Source of the DNA: Hordeum vulgare subsp. vulgare
Taxonomy: Eukaryota > Streptophyta > Magnoliopsida > Poales > Poaceae
Length of the DNA stretch: 64,000 bases
Direction of reading: 5' to 3'
NCBI RefSeq assembly: GCF_904849725.1
Contig: NC_058521.1
Span: forward strand, 339,062,638-339,126,637
Below are positions 33,339 to 45,803 of the stretch, one piece after another (position 1 is the stretch's first letter; the number at the start of each line of letters is the position of its first letter). The notes below the pieces were generated by a model. The model saw only the letters and a list, made by a program, of their open reading frames with translations. It did not search any database and had not been told where the DNA came from. The translations under genes were made by a program, and so were the position numbers.

Positions 33339-36300
33339 TGTAAAGCCCAAGATGCGATCCTATCCTTATTTTGGCACGAGGGTCTCGATAGGGATAGAAG
33401 TGCATCTCATCGTTTTGCAAGAATAGATATCATTACAAGTACATGTACAGAAGAGATGAGTATATGGAATTGGCTTACACTCGCCACAAGCTACAACATA
33501 AACAACACAATACAACAATATATTTAGTCACCATGTAGAAGAGCAAGGTCCGTCTACGGACGGAAACAAACGATAAAAGAATAACGTCCATCCTTGCTAT
33601 CCCAGGCTACCGACCAGGAACCCATCCTAGATCGACGACAAAGAACAACAAGAAGAAGAAACTCCAAATAGCACAATCATCGCGCTCACGTCAAAGTATT
33701 CATTTACCTGTACCTATAACTATTGTTGTAGTAATTTGTGAGCCACAGGGACTTAGCAGTCTCATTTCCAAAGGTATCAAGACTAGTAAAGCTTAATGGG
33801 TGAGGTATGCTTAAGTGGTGAGGCTGCAGCAAGCGACTAAGCATTTATTTGAGTGGCTAACTTATGAGTACAAGAATAAAAGAGGGGGTGATCTACGCAT
33901 AACGGATGTGAACTAAGAACAATCATAAAGTGATCATGAACACCTACATACGTCAAACATAACCCCACCGTGTCCTCTCTCGGATGTAGAACTCACGAGA
34001 AGAGACAGTCGCGGTTACGCACACAGTTGACATATTTTAATTAAGTTTACTTCAAGTTTGCTATGACCGGGTGTTAAACAAAGTTTCCAAGTTGTCACAT
34101 AACCGTGGGCACGGCTCTCAGAAAGATTTAACCCTGCAAGGGTGCTCCAACTAGTCCATCACAAACCTGGAGAAAAAACCTCAACCTAGAGATAGCCCGA
34201 GGTATCACGGATATCCGAATGCACATGACCTTTCATAAAGTGTAAAACAAATCCAACAAGGCCGCCCGACGTGCCGACAATCCCAGTAGGTTTACATATA
34301 TAGATCATTTAAAATGGAGCTACGGTCTAAAAGATATGATCAACACAAAATGATATGCCACGAATGCAAATGCATGCAAATGATAGCCACAACATCTGAA
34401 ATCATGGATGCACCAAGATATTATGAAACTATATAAAATTCTAGGCAAGTTTAAATGAGGCGAGAACAACGAACAACAATTCCAGAAATTCCCCATATAC
34501 AAATTAAGGTTCGGTATTGTTCTGCCTATAACACAATTATAGAGTTGTTAATTAGAAAAATAATTGCTACCATGTTATTCTACACATTTTTCTGGTCAAG
34601 TTTCATATGTGGATCATTTTAATTGGAGCTACAGTTAATTAGTTATGAAATAAACCATTACAACATGGCAACTATGCAATTTTAATTAAACAGCAAGCTA
34701 AATATTCTAAATACATGCGAGAGTTGGATATTGTGAAACTACACAAAATTCTAAGCATTTTTCATGTATGAAGTTTTTAAATCCGATGGATGGTTATTTC
34801 TCTATGAATTAAATTATTTTAATATGGCATCATGCAAATCAATGCAAATAGCAGGCTAAAAACTTTAAACATGCATGAAAGTTGGACATTATTAATCTAC
34901 GCAAAATTGTAGACATTTTACATAGCTAAATTATTTTAATCCGATGCACGGTTAAAGAGTTATGTGCAATTTAAAAATATGCATTTTTCTATAATTAGCA
35001 AATTCCTTGAAAATTAGAAAAATTCATTACGCACGAAAAAACGAGTTGGGCCAAATCTACTACAACCAGACCAACAGTGCATGAGTGCAGGATAACTATT
35101 GTGCGCATAGGGCATCGCATAGGGAAGATCGGGCCAAGGCTCACCTTGGGCCAAATCTGGCCGGCACTGGAGGCGGACTACGCTGGGGCGGACTTGGCCT
35201 TGCTTGGCACTCGGTGCAGCCCACTCTGCTAGCGCAGCCCATGCGCCGATCAACGCAAGCGCACGGGGGCTTGCTGCGGCCTCCTCCTCCCTGAACACAG
35301 CAGCAACGGCGGCTCGATCCTCGGCGAGGCGGAGGCTTTCGGCGAGGTCCGGTGAAGGCAGGGCAAGGGGCGCCAGGAATGGGCAGATCCGGTCCAGCAT
35401 GGCTGGATTTGGAGGAGCCCATGGTCGGCAGTGACTCCAAGGTGGAGCGCTGCAGATCGGGGCAATGGCGAGCTCGAAGGTTGTAGGGCTTGGAGGGCGG
35501 GCAGCCATGGTGGAGGCACTGCGGCGCAACGGCAAGGGTAGCGGCACGCCGGATCTCACCGGCCTCGAGGTCGCCGGTCGTGACAAAGGCGCAGGGCGAC
35601 ACAGCCATGGCGAGCATGTCACTGCACGGGAGCCTGTGCGCCCTCGGGCATGGAGGCGGTTGGATCGGGCCAAGGCGGGCCGAACGCGGGCTCTACGGGT
35701 CGCGACGTCTTGGGCGGCGGCTGGACCACATGGCGCACTACGGGAGCGGCCAGGAGCAGCGACTGCGGCGGCTAGGTTCGGTGGGCGCGGGTTTCGAGGT
35801 GGAAGAAGGGCAACCCAAAAGGGACGAGGAGGGCTTCTTTTATAGGCAGTTTGGGCTAGGTTAGGGGGGTTTGCACCGATTTTGGCCGCGCTATCGCAAT
35901 CGAATGGCTCGGGTTGCAGGGATTGGCTAGGTAGGTTGTGTTAAATGGGCTAGGTACGGATGAGAGGGAGACTGTGGCCCGTGACAAGGTTTTAAAACCA
36001 AAAAACATCAAACGGATAAACCGATGACGGTGCCGCTATGGTCGACCGTTTGTGTAACAAACAACCCCCGATTGTGACGGAATTTGGAAGACGGTCTACC
36101 TACACGATAGTAATACCGCACGCCAACTTTCAACTCAATCTAAGAAAGTTTTATACTCACTATTAAAAACAAAATATTAGTGGTGCTACGGGCGCGTGCG
36201 AGTGTGGTTGGTCTCAAAACAATCAATGACGGAAACAGAGAGAACCAAAAACTAACAGTGGATGCAAGTTTAAAAAATGATGCAACACAGTGCAGATGCA

Positions 36301-36409
36301 ATGCGGATGATGCAAATGGTGCGATGACGAATGCGACAAACAAACAAATCACACGACGACAATGGAATAAAAGGGGAATCTTCTAGAGCATTGGTTCCGG
36401 GCTGTTCCA
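33339..36409 (-). repeat. LARD-family solo LTR, 3071 bp, target duplication TGCCA
   Basis: On the plus strand it begins TGTAAAGCCCAAGATGCG and ends GGGCTGTTCCA. Perfect 5-bp duplications TGCCA flank it (33334-33338 and 36410-36414). It aligns by eye with the LTRs of the complete LARD (38247 and 45804), in the same orientation. It lacks a block of about 1.2 kb corresponding to 39244-40470 and the tRNA-like segment found in those LTRs. A minus-strand TATA-like CTATAAAAG lies at 35845-35837. GC-rich open frames in 35014-35864 occur on both strands and are not convincing genes. Confidence 0.87.
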
Positions 36410-36728
36410 TGCCAACAACATTGAGATGCGTCAAGATCAAGACCAGCGTGCTACCTGGATGGGTACACTTCTCGTTAACTCAGTACCACCTTATGTATTG
36501 TTTGATACAAGAGCATCGCATTCCTTTATGTCAGAAAGTTCTGCATACATGCATGACATTAGAAGCGAAGATATGAACATTCCGATAGTGGTAAACACCC
36601 CCGTAGGCCAATATCGAACCTCTGTGGTTTGCCCCAATATCCCCGTTGAAATTGAAGGATTGGAATTCCTTTCCGCTCCCAAATTGCTAAAGTCTTCCAA
36701 CATTGACCTCATTTTGGGACTGGACTGA
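36410..36728 (+). pseudogene. gypsy aspartic protease, active site mutated
   Basis: Continues gag after the solo LTR. The retropepsin-like domain has LLVNSVPPYVLFDTRASHSF; the catalytic Asp (36504) is followed by Thr and Arg where Thr-Gly or Ser-Gly is required. A later NIDLILGLD (normally GMDWL) is also damaged. The frame ends at a TGA (36726-36728). The gene would cleave Gag-Pol in the particle. Confidence 0.82.
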
Positions 36729-38246
36729 TTTAAGGCTCATACAGCTTCAATCATTTGTGCCACCAAAACCGTCCACCTCCTACACCCTTCAAATGAAATA
36801 ATAAGCTATCATGCTCATCTTGTTTGAGATAGTGAACTGCGGCTATATGCCTTGAATGCGTTGAATGCGTCACCTCTTGAGGCGATCGAAAACATTCCAA
36901 TTGTTCAGGAATTCTAAGATGTCTTTCTAGAAGAACTTCCTGGGATTCCCCGTGCTCGAGCTGTCGAGTTTGTCATCGACTTGGTACCCGGTACCACTCC
37001 TATCGCCAAGAGTCCTTATAAGATGCCACCACATGAACTCCTTGAACTTAAGCAAGAAATTGACAATTCACTTCGCCTGAGTTTCATTCGTCCAAGTTCC
37101 TATGCTTGGGGAGTACCTTCTCTCTTTGTTAAGAAGAAGGATGGAACAAATCATTTGGTTTAAGACTACCATCCTATCAATCAGGCCACTATTCAAAACA
37201 AACATCCTCTTCCTCGGATAAATGATCTGTATGATCAATTTTCTAGTTCCTCAGTCTTTTCTAAGCTCGACTTGAGGTTTGGATACTACCAAATCCATGT
37301 TCACGACGAGAATATCCCAAAAACCGCCTTCATTACTCGATATGGTTCATACGAGTAGACAGTCATGTCCTTCGGCTTAACCAATGCCTCGACAACCTTC
37401 TCTCGGTTGATGTATTATATCTTCATGTACTACCTCGAAAAATTCGTCGTGGTTTATCAAGATGATATTCTGGTATATTTAAATAATAAAGAAGAGCATG
37501 TCGAACATCTTTTTCATGTACTAAAAAAGCTTCGGGAGCATCAAGTTTATGCAAAGTATTCCAAGTGTGAATTCTGGCTGGACGAAGTGACTTACCTTGG
37601 TCATGTGATATCCAAGGATGGTATTGCGGTCAACCCCAAACGAGTTTAGGTTATTCTTCACTGGACTCCCCCGAAGAATGTCAAGCAAGTCAAAATTTCT
37701 CTCGGACTCGCCAGCTATTGCCGTCGATTCGTCGGGAACTTCTCCAAGATGGCGAAGCCCTTAACCAATCTGGTTCACAAAGGTGTTAAGTATGAGTGGA
37801 CACATAAATGTGAGGAAAGTTTCTAGGCACTCAAGGACAAATTAACACCTGCTCTAGTACTTGCTCCTCCGGATACTAAAAAGGATTTCGTCATATATTA
37901 TGATGCTTCTCATGAAGGAATAGGTTGTGTCCTAATGCAAGAACGCATAGTGATTGCTTATGCCTCTTGTCAGTTGCATGCTCATGAAGAGAACTATCCA
38001 GTTCATGACCTCCAACTTGCTGCAGTAGTACATTCACAAAAAAGTGGCGGCATTACCTTCTTGGTAATCATTTCGAGAACTACATCGATCATCAAAGTCT
38101 GAAGTACCTATTTACTCATCCGGATCTAAACCTCCGTCAACAGAGATGGATGGAGCGCATAGCAGATTTCAACTTGGTATTTCTTATACACCTGGCAAGG
38201 CTAATGTAATTGTTGATGCCTTGAGCCACAAATCATACTGCAACCA
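36729..38246 (+). pseudogene. gypsy reverse transcriptase and RNase H, degenerate, interrupted by the LARD
   Basis: RT motifs appear in order: SPYKMPPHELLELKQEIDNS, then PSSYAWGVPSLFVKKKDG, then [15 protein letters not shown], then MSFGLTNASTTFSRLMY, then VVVYQDDILVY, with the YQDD catalytic box intact (37455-37466). A connection domain follows, then RNase H starting [20 protein letters not shown]. In-frame stops occur near 37160, 37357, 37647 and 37824, and frameshifts near 38040 and 38150. The segment LGISYTPGKANVIVDALSHK ends RNase H just before the insertion at 38247. The last five bases before it (AACCA, 38242-38246) are duplicated at 63966, where the reading resumes. Confidence 0.87.
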
Positions 38247-41200
38247 TGTAACGCCCAAGATGCGGCCCTATCCTTATTTTGGCGCGAGGGCCTCGACAGG
38301 GATAGAAGCACATCTCGTCATTTCGCAAGAATGGATATCGTTACAAGTACATGTACTGAAAAGATGAGTATATGGAATTGGCTTACACTCGCCACAAGCT
38401 ACATCAGAGTCACATCAGTACAATACATACATCATCAAGAAGAAGAGCAGGTTCCGACTACGGACGAAGACAAACGATAAAATAACGACGTCCATCCTTG
38501 CTATCCCAGGCTGCCGGTCTGTAACCCATCCTAGATTGATGAAGAGGAAGAAGAAGAAAATCCAAATGAACAATCATCGCGCTCACGTATCAATTTCACT
38601 TTACCTGTACCTGCAACTGGTGTTGTAGTAATCTGTGAGCCACAGGTGACTCAGCAATCTCATTTCCAAAGGTATCAAGACTATCAAAGCTTAATGGGTG
38701 AGGTATGGTTAAGTGGTGAGGCTGCAGCAAGTGACTAAGCATTTATCTGAGGTGGCTAACTTACGAGTTCAAGAATAAAGAGGGGGTGATCTACACATAG
38801 CGGACGTGAACTACTAATGATCAATTGAATGATCCTGAACACCTACTTACGTCACACATAACCCCATCATGTCCTCAATCGGAGAAGGAGCTCACAAAAG
38901 AGACAGTCACGGTTACGCACTCAGTTAACAAGTTTTAATTAAGATTACTTTGAGTTATCTAGAACCAGATGTTAAAAAAAGTTTCCACATTGCCACATAA
39001 CCGCGGGCACGGCTTTCCAAAAGATTTAACCCTACAGGGGTGCTCCAACTAGTCCATCACAAACTACCACACGCTGCGACGGAATGACCTCAATCAGGGA
39101 AACCCGTGATCTCCCCGGATCCCTATAGGAAAACCTCAACCTGGAGTTTAGCTCAAAGCATCCTCGGAATCCCTCGCACAAGACGCTCGAGAAAGGTAAA
39201 ACAAGTCCAGCAAGGCCGCTGGCGTGTCGACGATCCCGATAGGAGCTGCGTATCTCGTTCTCAGGACACAACGGATAAGCACAGCATATGGTGGCCTGAT
39301 AGACATCACCCGAGTTGCCCCGGGTTGGCCCCGCAAACGACTCTGTTCTGGACCAGCATTATCAGCACTGGCCCTCCCTGTATCATGTAGAATTACTCCT
39401 CGGGTTCATGACGCCCTATGCTTTTCAATATTAACAAAATTAATATGTTGGACAAATATAGTACCAATGTTGGGCCTTGCCAGACGAGCTTTATCCCAAA
39501 TCGAGAATCTAGGGGTCCCCATAACACCCCCAAGCATGTTAGGAGCGCTCATTTACGGAACATAACACCAGTGACTGAAACTAAGGCGGCAAAGGTGGAA
39601 CAAAACACCAGGCTAGAAAGGCCGAGCCTTCCACCTTTTACCAAGTATATAGGTGCATTAAATTAAGTAGCAATTAATATGGTGATATAACAAGGAACCC
39701 ATGTTATCACATGTAAGCAACTGCACCTGCAACTAGCAGCACTAACACATGGTTAAGCAAGCGGTAACATAGCCAATCAGTGGTTTGCTAGGTTGTGAAC
39801 AGGTTGACAGTGTTCATGGCAATGTTGAGAGGCTGACATTTAACAGGTGGTAGGCAGCAAGACATAACCGTAGAAACAATAAAACTAGCATGGAAATGAT
39901 AGTAATGATATCTGGAGAAATGGTCATCTTGCGTGAGATCCCGCTTGGAAGAAGAACGACTCCGTGAAGCACACGAACTGATGTAGTCGAATGGATACTC
40001 ACATTCCGAAGCGGTCGGAACTCTATCGAGACGAAGCAAACCAGAAACAAGAACCAACACACGATATTCACCAAGGCAAATTCACGACATGATGCACACC
40101 TTAATATGATGCATGTCCAGTTCAATTATGCAAGGCATGGCATGGCAATTTACATCACGCAAACACTACACATTAAGTGAAGTTCAATATGCAACGAGTT
40201 GCATATTGACGACACTCCACGTTTAATTATTTTTTTCACTCTCGTTTATTAACACGAAAATATTAAAATGTTGTTAACAAGGCAAGGGGTGAAGCACAAA
40301 TTAAACTACATTTCTAGGCATTTTAAATGAGGCCGGAAACGACATATAGCATCTCCGATACGACCCCAATCGTTAAATTCTAAATCTGTCCAGATTTGTC
40401 CTAATCACATTTTATGTTTGTTAAACAGAGAAAAAATGGATCATGTGATTCTACACGTCGTTCTACTCGATTTACATATATGGCTCATCTCCAACGGAGC
40501 TACGGATCAAAAGTTACGGGTAAAACCGTATTAGCACGACGCGACACGCAAAACGATACAAACAGCAAGCTTAATAGTTTTAATCATGCATGAGAGTTGA
40601 AAATTATTAAATTACGCAAAATTCTACACGTTCTACATATATGACTTGTTGCGTTCTGACGCACCGTTTAAAAGATACGGCATTTTAAAATCATGCTATT
40701 TTTCTGAAATTAGCAAAACCCTCGAAATGAAAAAAAATCGCACGACGTAAAAAAAACTACAAAAGTCTGAATTGCACCATAGTGCGACAGACCAAGATTG
40801 GATCAGGCCCAAGTGGCCATGTATGCATGATTTAAGGGGGAAAACGAATCCCAGGACCTCAAAGTCATGCGAGGGATTGGTTGAGCTAGCCAACTCAGCA
40901 AGCATCGGCCTCGTGGTTCAAATAAGTTCCGACGCTAACTAACCTAAATATGCGAGGACGGATCTGGAAAAAAATGCGAAGCTATGGCCATGGCTGGACG
41001 AGCTCACCATGAGGCCATAGGAGAGGACGGTGAGCAAGGCGCTGAACGAGGCAATGCGGAGGTCCAGCATGGCCGTGGAGGTCCATTTCGACCAGAACGG
41101 GGTGGATGTGACCCACAACGATGGCGGAGCATGCTTGAGGTTGTCCATGGCGGAGCAGCCTGAACGAAGCAGAGGCGGCCATGGAGCGCGGAGGTGGATG

Positions 41201-42331
41201 GGGTGGGTCGATTCCGGCGCAGCGGGGTGCCGGGCCAGCGAGCCGGTCCTTCAGGCCATGGCGGACATGGGACTTCTGGATCCTATTTTCTAAAGAAAGA
41301 AAGAAAACAAAACAAGATGGGGAGGTGAGAGAAGAAAACAGAGACGAAAGGAGGGAGAAGGCATGGGGCATGGCTCTCGCCTGGTCCGAAGCTTGCCACG
41401 GTCGGGGTCGGCATGCTGCTGCGAGCAGCTCCGGCAAGCGGGTGACGCGGCCATGCGCGGCTTTGAAACGAGTAAGAGGAGGCAGCTCGGGGTCGGGATC
41501 CTCTCGATCCTATCGGGGGTTGCGGACCAGAGGAGGTTCTCGATGTGGTCGGGGAGGACGCGTCCATGGACTGGCGGTGGCGGGTCGAGGGGAATCAGAG
41601 GGAGCGACGGCGACTCGACAGTGGGGAGGATATTTAGGGATTATGTCTAGGTTTAGGTGGACTATATATATAGAAAAACAGGGATGATCTTGATTCTCCA
41701 TCTAAATCCGACGATCGAGGTTAATAGGCTAGGGAGTCGAATTGATAAACGGATGATAATTTAGGGTATTACGGGGTTGATGCGGACCCAACGGTCATGA
41801 ACGTATGATTCAAGTTCTGACAGGTTTTCAGATTAGGCTGCGCGTAGGTCGGTGCACTCTGCACAGGGGCTAGGCGGAGATGAGAGGGAAAATGGGCAAC
41901 CCAGCGACGCACTTTAAAATACCGAATCGTCTGACAATTGACCGGCTATAGTGCCGCTATAGGTTCGATGGTTCAGTTAACAAACAACTCCGATCGGGAC
42001 GAATATTGGCATGCGGCCTACCTACAATAAAAATAAGACCGCACGCCAAGTTTCAACCCAATTCGAGAAAGTTTAATACACACTTTTATAAACAAGATTT
42101 AACGATGCCGCGGGTGCGGGCGTGTGTGGTTGGTCTCGAAGCACTCAGCGATGATAACGGAGAGAACCGACAACTAATAACGGATGCGAATTTTGAAAAC
42201 TAGCGGCAACGGAGTGCCGATACAATGCAGATGATGCAAATGATGCGACGATGAATGCAACAAACAAATATTAACCCGGAGACAATAGAAAAAAGGGGAA
42301 TCTTCTGGAGCGTCGGTCTCGAGCTGTCACA
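38247..42331 (-). repeat. 3' LTR of the LARD, 4085 bp
   Basis: Plus-strand edges are TGTAACGCCCAAGATGCGG and CGAGCTGTCACA. A minus-strand TATA box (CTATATATATAG-like) lies at 41673-41662. Open frames of 150-170 residues in the GC-rich part (40980-41690) occur on both strands with different reading in the sister LTR, so I do not call genes. Confidence 0.87.
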
Positions 42332-45300
42332 ACTCTCCTACACTACAAGAGGATCTCAACCCGAGATCCAAGAATGAAAGGGGAAAGAGCAAGAGAAAGA
42401 GCAAGAGGTAAAACTTAGTGGCTTGTTTGAAAAACGAGTGAAACCAATGAACCTTGAAGGTTGCAAAGCGATGAAGAATGATATGAGAAACAAGCAAGAA
42501 TTCACACAAAATTTCGGTAGTACTTCAGTCGGAAAATGAGGACAAAAATTTGATAAGATGGAAAGATCTTGACAAGATTCACAACAAACCAACTAAATTG
42601 ATAAGCAAGGAAAGAACACGAAAGAAGACGCAACACTCAGGTTAAATGAATGGGAAAGGAAAGAACACGATCTTGACACGACTAGATAATGGATAAAAGA
42701 GAGCAACATCACAACAACTCCGGAACAAGAGAATAGGAACTAGATCATTGAGAAGATGAGAATGACAATTACTACCACAATTGAATTGAAGAGCATCCTC
42801 ACAAGAAGAATTGAACAGAGTTGTTGGAAAACCAACAACGAAAAGAACAAGCTTGTAGTGGACTTATGAAAACCATCTCAAAATAATGAGTTGACAACCA
42901 GCCACTAATGGAAAACAAGGATTGATTGGGAGAACAAGATAAGTAAAACTTCTTACACCAAGAGGATACATTGAGAACTTGGATCAGTGACAAGCACCAT
43001 GATAGCAACAATCTACAGGAAAAGCTTTAGGTGAAATCCAAACCAAGATAACTCAATGAAGAAATCATGGGTTGAAAATATCTCATGATCAAAGAATGGT
43101 GGGTTTAACTATCTCATTCTCGAAACAAATTCTCTTCGAGACTCCTCCACTAACAAGAATGTTATAATACCACCTCAAAGGATAAAGGAGGGAGAATTGC
43201 ACTTGAAAAGCAAGAGAAAGAATATTTGAGGTTCTCCACCAAGAATCTTGAAGAACACCTGAGAATGGATTGAAACCTTGATGAACCACCATGAAGAACC
43301 TCCGTATACAAGTGAATGATGCAAAGATATGAAGGTTGAAAAGAATAAGATTATGACCTTGCCAAGATTTAGATGTAGCTTCACAAAAAGATACTTGAGA
43401 AAACTTGGAACTTCGGAAAAGAAAAGATGAGCACCTGGGTTAAAGAATTGATATCATGAGCCACTCCGGAAGAAGAATTGAAATCACTTGATGAAACAAG
43501 AATAAGAATTATGTTATGCTTATCCTTCATCAAGTTAAATTGAAGACAAGCAACGGATTTAGCATACCACTTATTCTTTTTGAAAATATTGAAGAGAGAT
43601 AGATAGAGCACAAACTGAAGAAGTCTTGAAACAACCACCGACAAGAATTGCAAATGAATGGGAATACCAAGAATGAATGGAGATACATGAGAATGAAGAG
43701 ACTGTGATCCACCTGAGAGACAAACTTTAACAAAGCACCGGAATAATTGAGAAACGAACGAAGAGACAACAATTGATAAGAATTTGAGGATGAAAGCTGG
43801 AAGCTGAGAACGAAGAAATCTTCTGAAATGATGGCCTTCAGAGGATCAAGAAATGAACACAACATTGAAATGCACCAGATAGATATGGAATGAATTACTC
43901 ATGATCGAAAACAATTGAGAGGATGGCACAAAGTTGGGATGACAATCTTCAAAAGAACGAACAAGGACTTAAGAGAAACACTCCTTCGAACTTGCAAGAT
44001 GAGAATGATGATGGGAAACAACACCAAGAATACTGAGACAGTCCGGAATAATGAAGAATGAAAGGTTGAGTAAATGATGAAATAAATCAGGTCAATTTTG
44101 AAGAAGGAATATGACTGATGAAGAACCATTCTTACGTCAGACTTGAAAAGATTTAGAGATCTCGATAAAAGATTACAAGAGCTAGGAAAGATCCTCGGAA
44201 AGAACCTATGGGTTATGGGCCCACTCAACAGAGACCACCGTTGAAACAACTGATTAGAAAGAGAGATTGCACCGGTACAAACTAGATGAGGTGAGACCCT
44301 CGAAATAATTGAAAGAATTGAAAACAAGAACTTCTGAGATATCTTCAACACTCTGGATAGAAAAGAGAGGAATGAATAAACAAGATAGGCTGATAAGAAT
44401 TTCCAACATAAGAAAGAATTTAAAAGATGAAAAAGATATGATGACACGGATAACTGAATTGAATTCACCGGAAAAGATAACAGGATTGAATAAAGATGAA
44501 CACGAAGCTCCTGAGAATCTTCACAATGAATTAACGGATAGGATACGGAAGAAAGATAGCAGAAGTATCAATGAAAACAAAGGAACTTGGATGAAAATTA
44601 AATCACTAGAGAAAAGGGCGGGAGGGCGGGGAAAACAAAGACCACTTAGAACAGATGAGAAGAACTCCGGAAAGAAAAGAGAGTTTGGTATTACAAATCT
44701 TTGGGAGGATTGAGTTGACTTGAAGAGAAGCACACTGGTTGAAAGGAATTGATATGACGACTCCGGTTGATAAGAATTGATAAGACAATTGATTGAGCAA
44801 AGAATCTGCATTCCCATAAAAATATGAGAAGACCTCTCGGGAAGATATGAAATCACCATTTTACATCGAAGCAACTCGAATTACCATACTCCAACAAAAC
44901 AAAGGATGAGGCTTACGAGACAAGCCAGAACAAATTCATGAGAGATATTTCATCCGATATTTTCGTGGATGACGCTCGCACGGGCTCTATCCTACAGTAG
45001 CCATCATGTACAAGGCAGTGCACACGACATACGGAGCGTCCCCGAGTCATAGCAAGCTACAAGTACTCTTTAAGACACAACGTGAACCACTGTAAAACGA
45101 CCATGAGCAAATGAATCCACTAGATGTCGAACCCCAACCTCACATCATGCATCTGTTGGAAGATTGTCCTATAAGTAACTACTTGAATCCCCACCCAAGA
45201 ACTCCCGAAATTTCTGGTCATGCAATCTGGTCCACGAATACAAGGAGTAATATATCACTCAACTCCTATACTAACCCGTCCACTGTATCACATCCGTCAA

Positions 45301-45803
45301 CACATAACCAGAATCTTGGAACCTCATCTATCTCAGATCCTCGTAATCACAATGATACTAAGTATGGCGATACATCCAGAACTCTCTGCACCAGTACTGG
45401 GGAAGCCGAACTCCTCTCGCCACTACTAGTATTGAAGCAATTTCGAACATCCTTCGTTCTAATATACTAAGAAATCTGAATGATAACGTTGTGCTCAAGA
45501 ATCCCCTGGAGCTCAACTCCCCGAAAGAAATCAAGACAGACAAGAGGCACCAAGACAGAACTCTGTCACATCGACATCATGTAGATTCCAAAAATATCCG
45601 TGTGATCATAAAAAATTTGAGTTAGAAGAGGAGTAGAACTAAAATTTCCTAAGTCGTGAACCAAACCAGAGCATAGAAGAGCAGAAAAAATAAACCTACT
45701 ATCCGATATAACTAAGACTCAAATCAGTTTGTCACTAGACACGACTCGGCCAAGTTTGATCAATCAAGGGGGCTCCTAGGTCGGTACTACTCTGATACCA
45801 ACT
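42332..45803 (-). other. LARD internal domain, non-coding, strongly strand-asymmetric
   Basis: About 3.5 kb with no gag or pol. The plus strand is strikingly purine-rich (AAGAATGA, GAGAAGATGAG and similar), so the minus-strand transcript would be pyrimidine-rich. Open frames of about 100-190 residues on the minus strand (for example 44468-43899) are Ser/Phe/Leu-rich products of that composition. Conserved non-coding internal domains are the hallmark of LARDs. Confidence 0.75.
45790..45800 (-). other. LARD primer binding site (initiator tRNA-Met)
   Basis: The minus strand reads TGGTATCAGAG, three bases after the 5' LTR. It fixes the orientation of the LARD. Confidence 0.85.

Noticed and set aside
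35014..35864. Overlapping Ala/Arg/Pro-rich open frames on both strands
   Set aside because: They lie in a GC-rich part of a LARD LTR, overlap each other on opposite strands and are not kept in the sister LTRs.
40980..41690. Open frames up to 168 residues, with similar ones at 48600-49250
   Set aside because: Homologous LTR segments, but the frames differ in length and start, and both strands are open; GC-rich composition explains them.
43381..44713. Several 100-190 residue frames in the LARD internal domain
   Set aside because: Products of purine/pyrimidine asymmetry; amino acid composition is skewed (Ser/Phe/Leu or Lys/Glu/Arg) and no motif appears.
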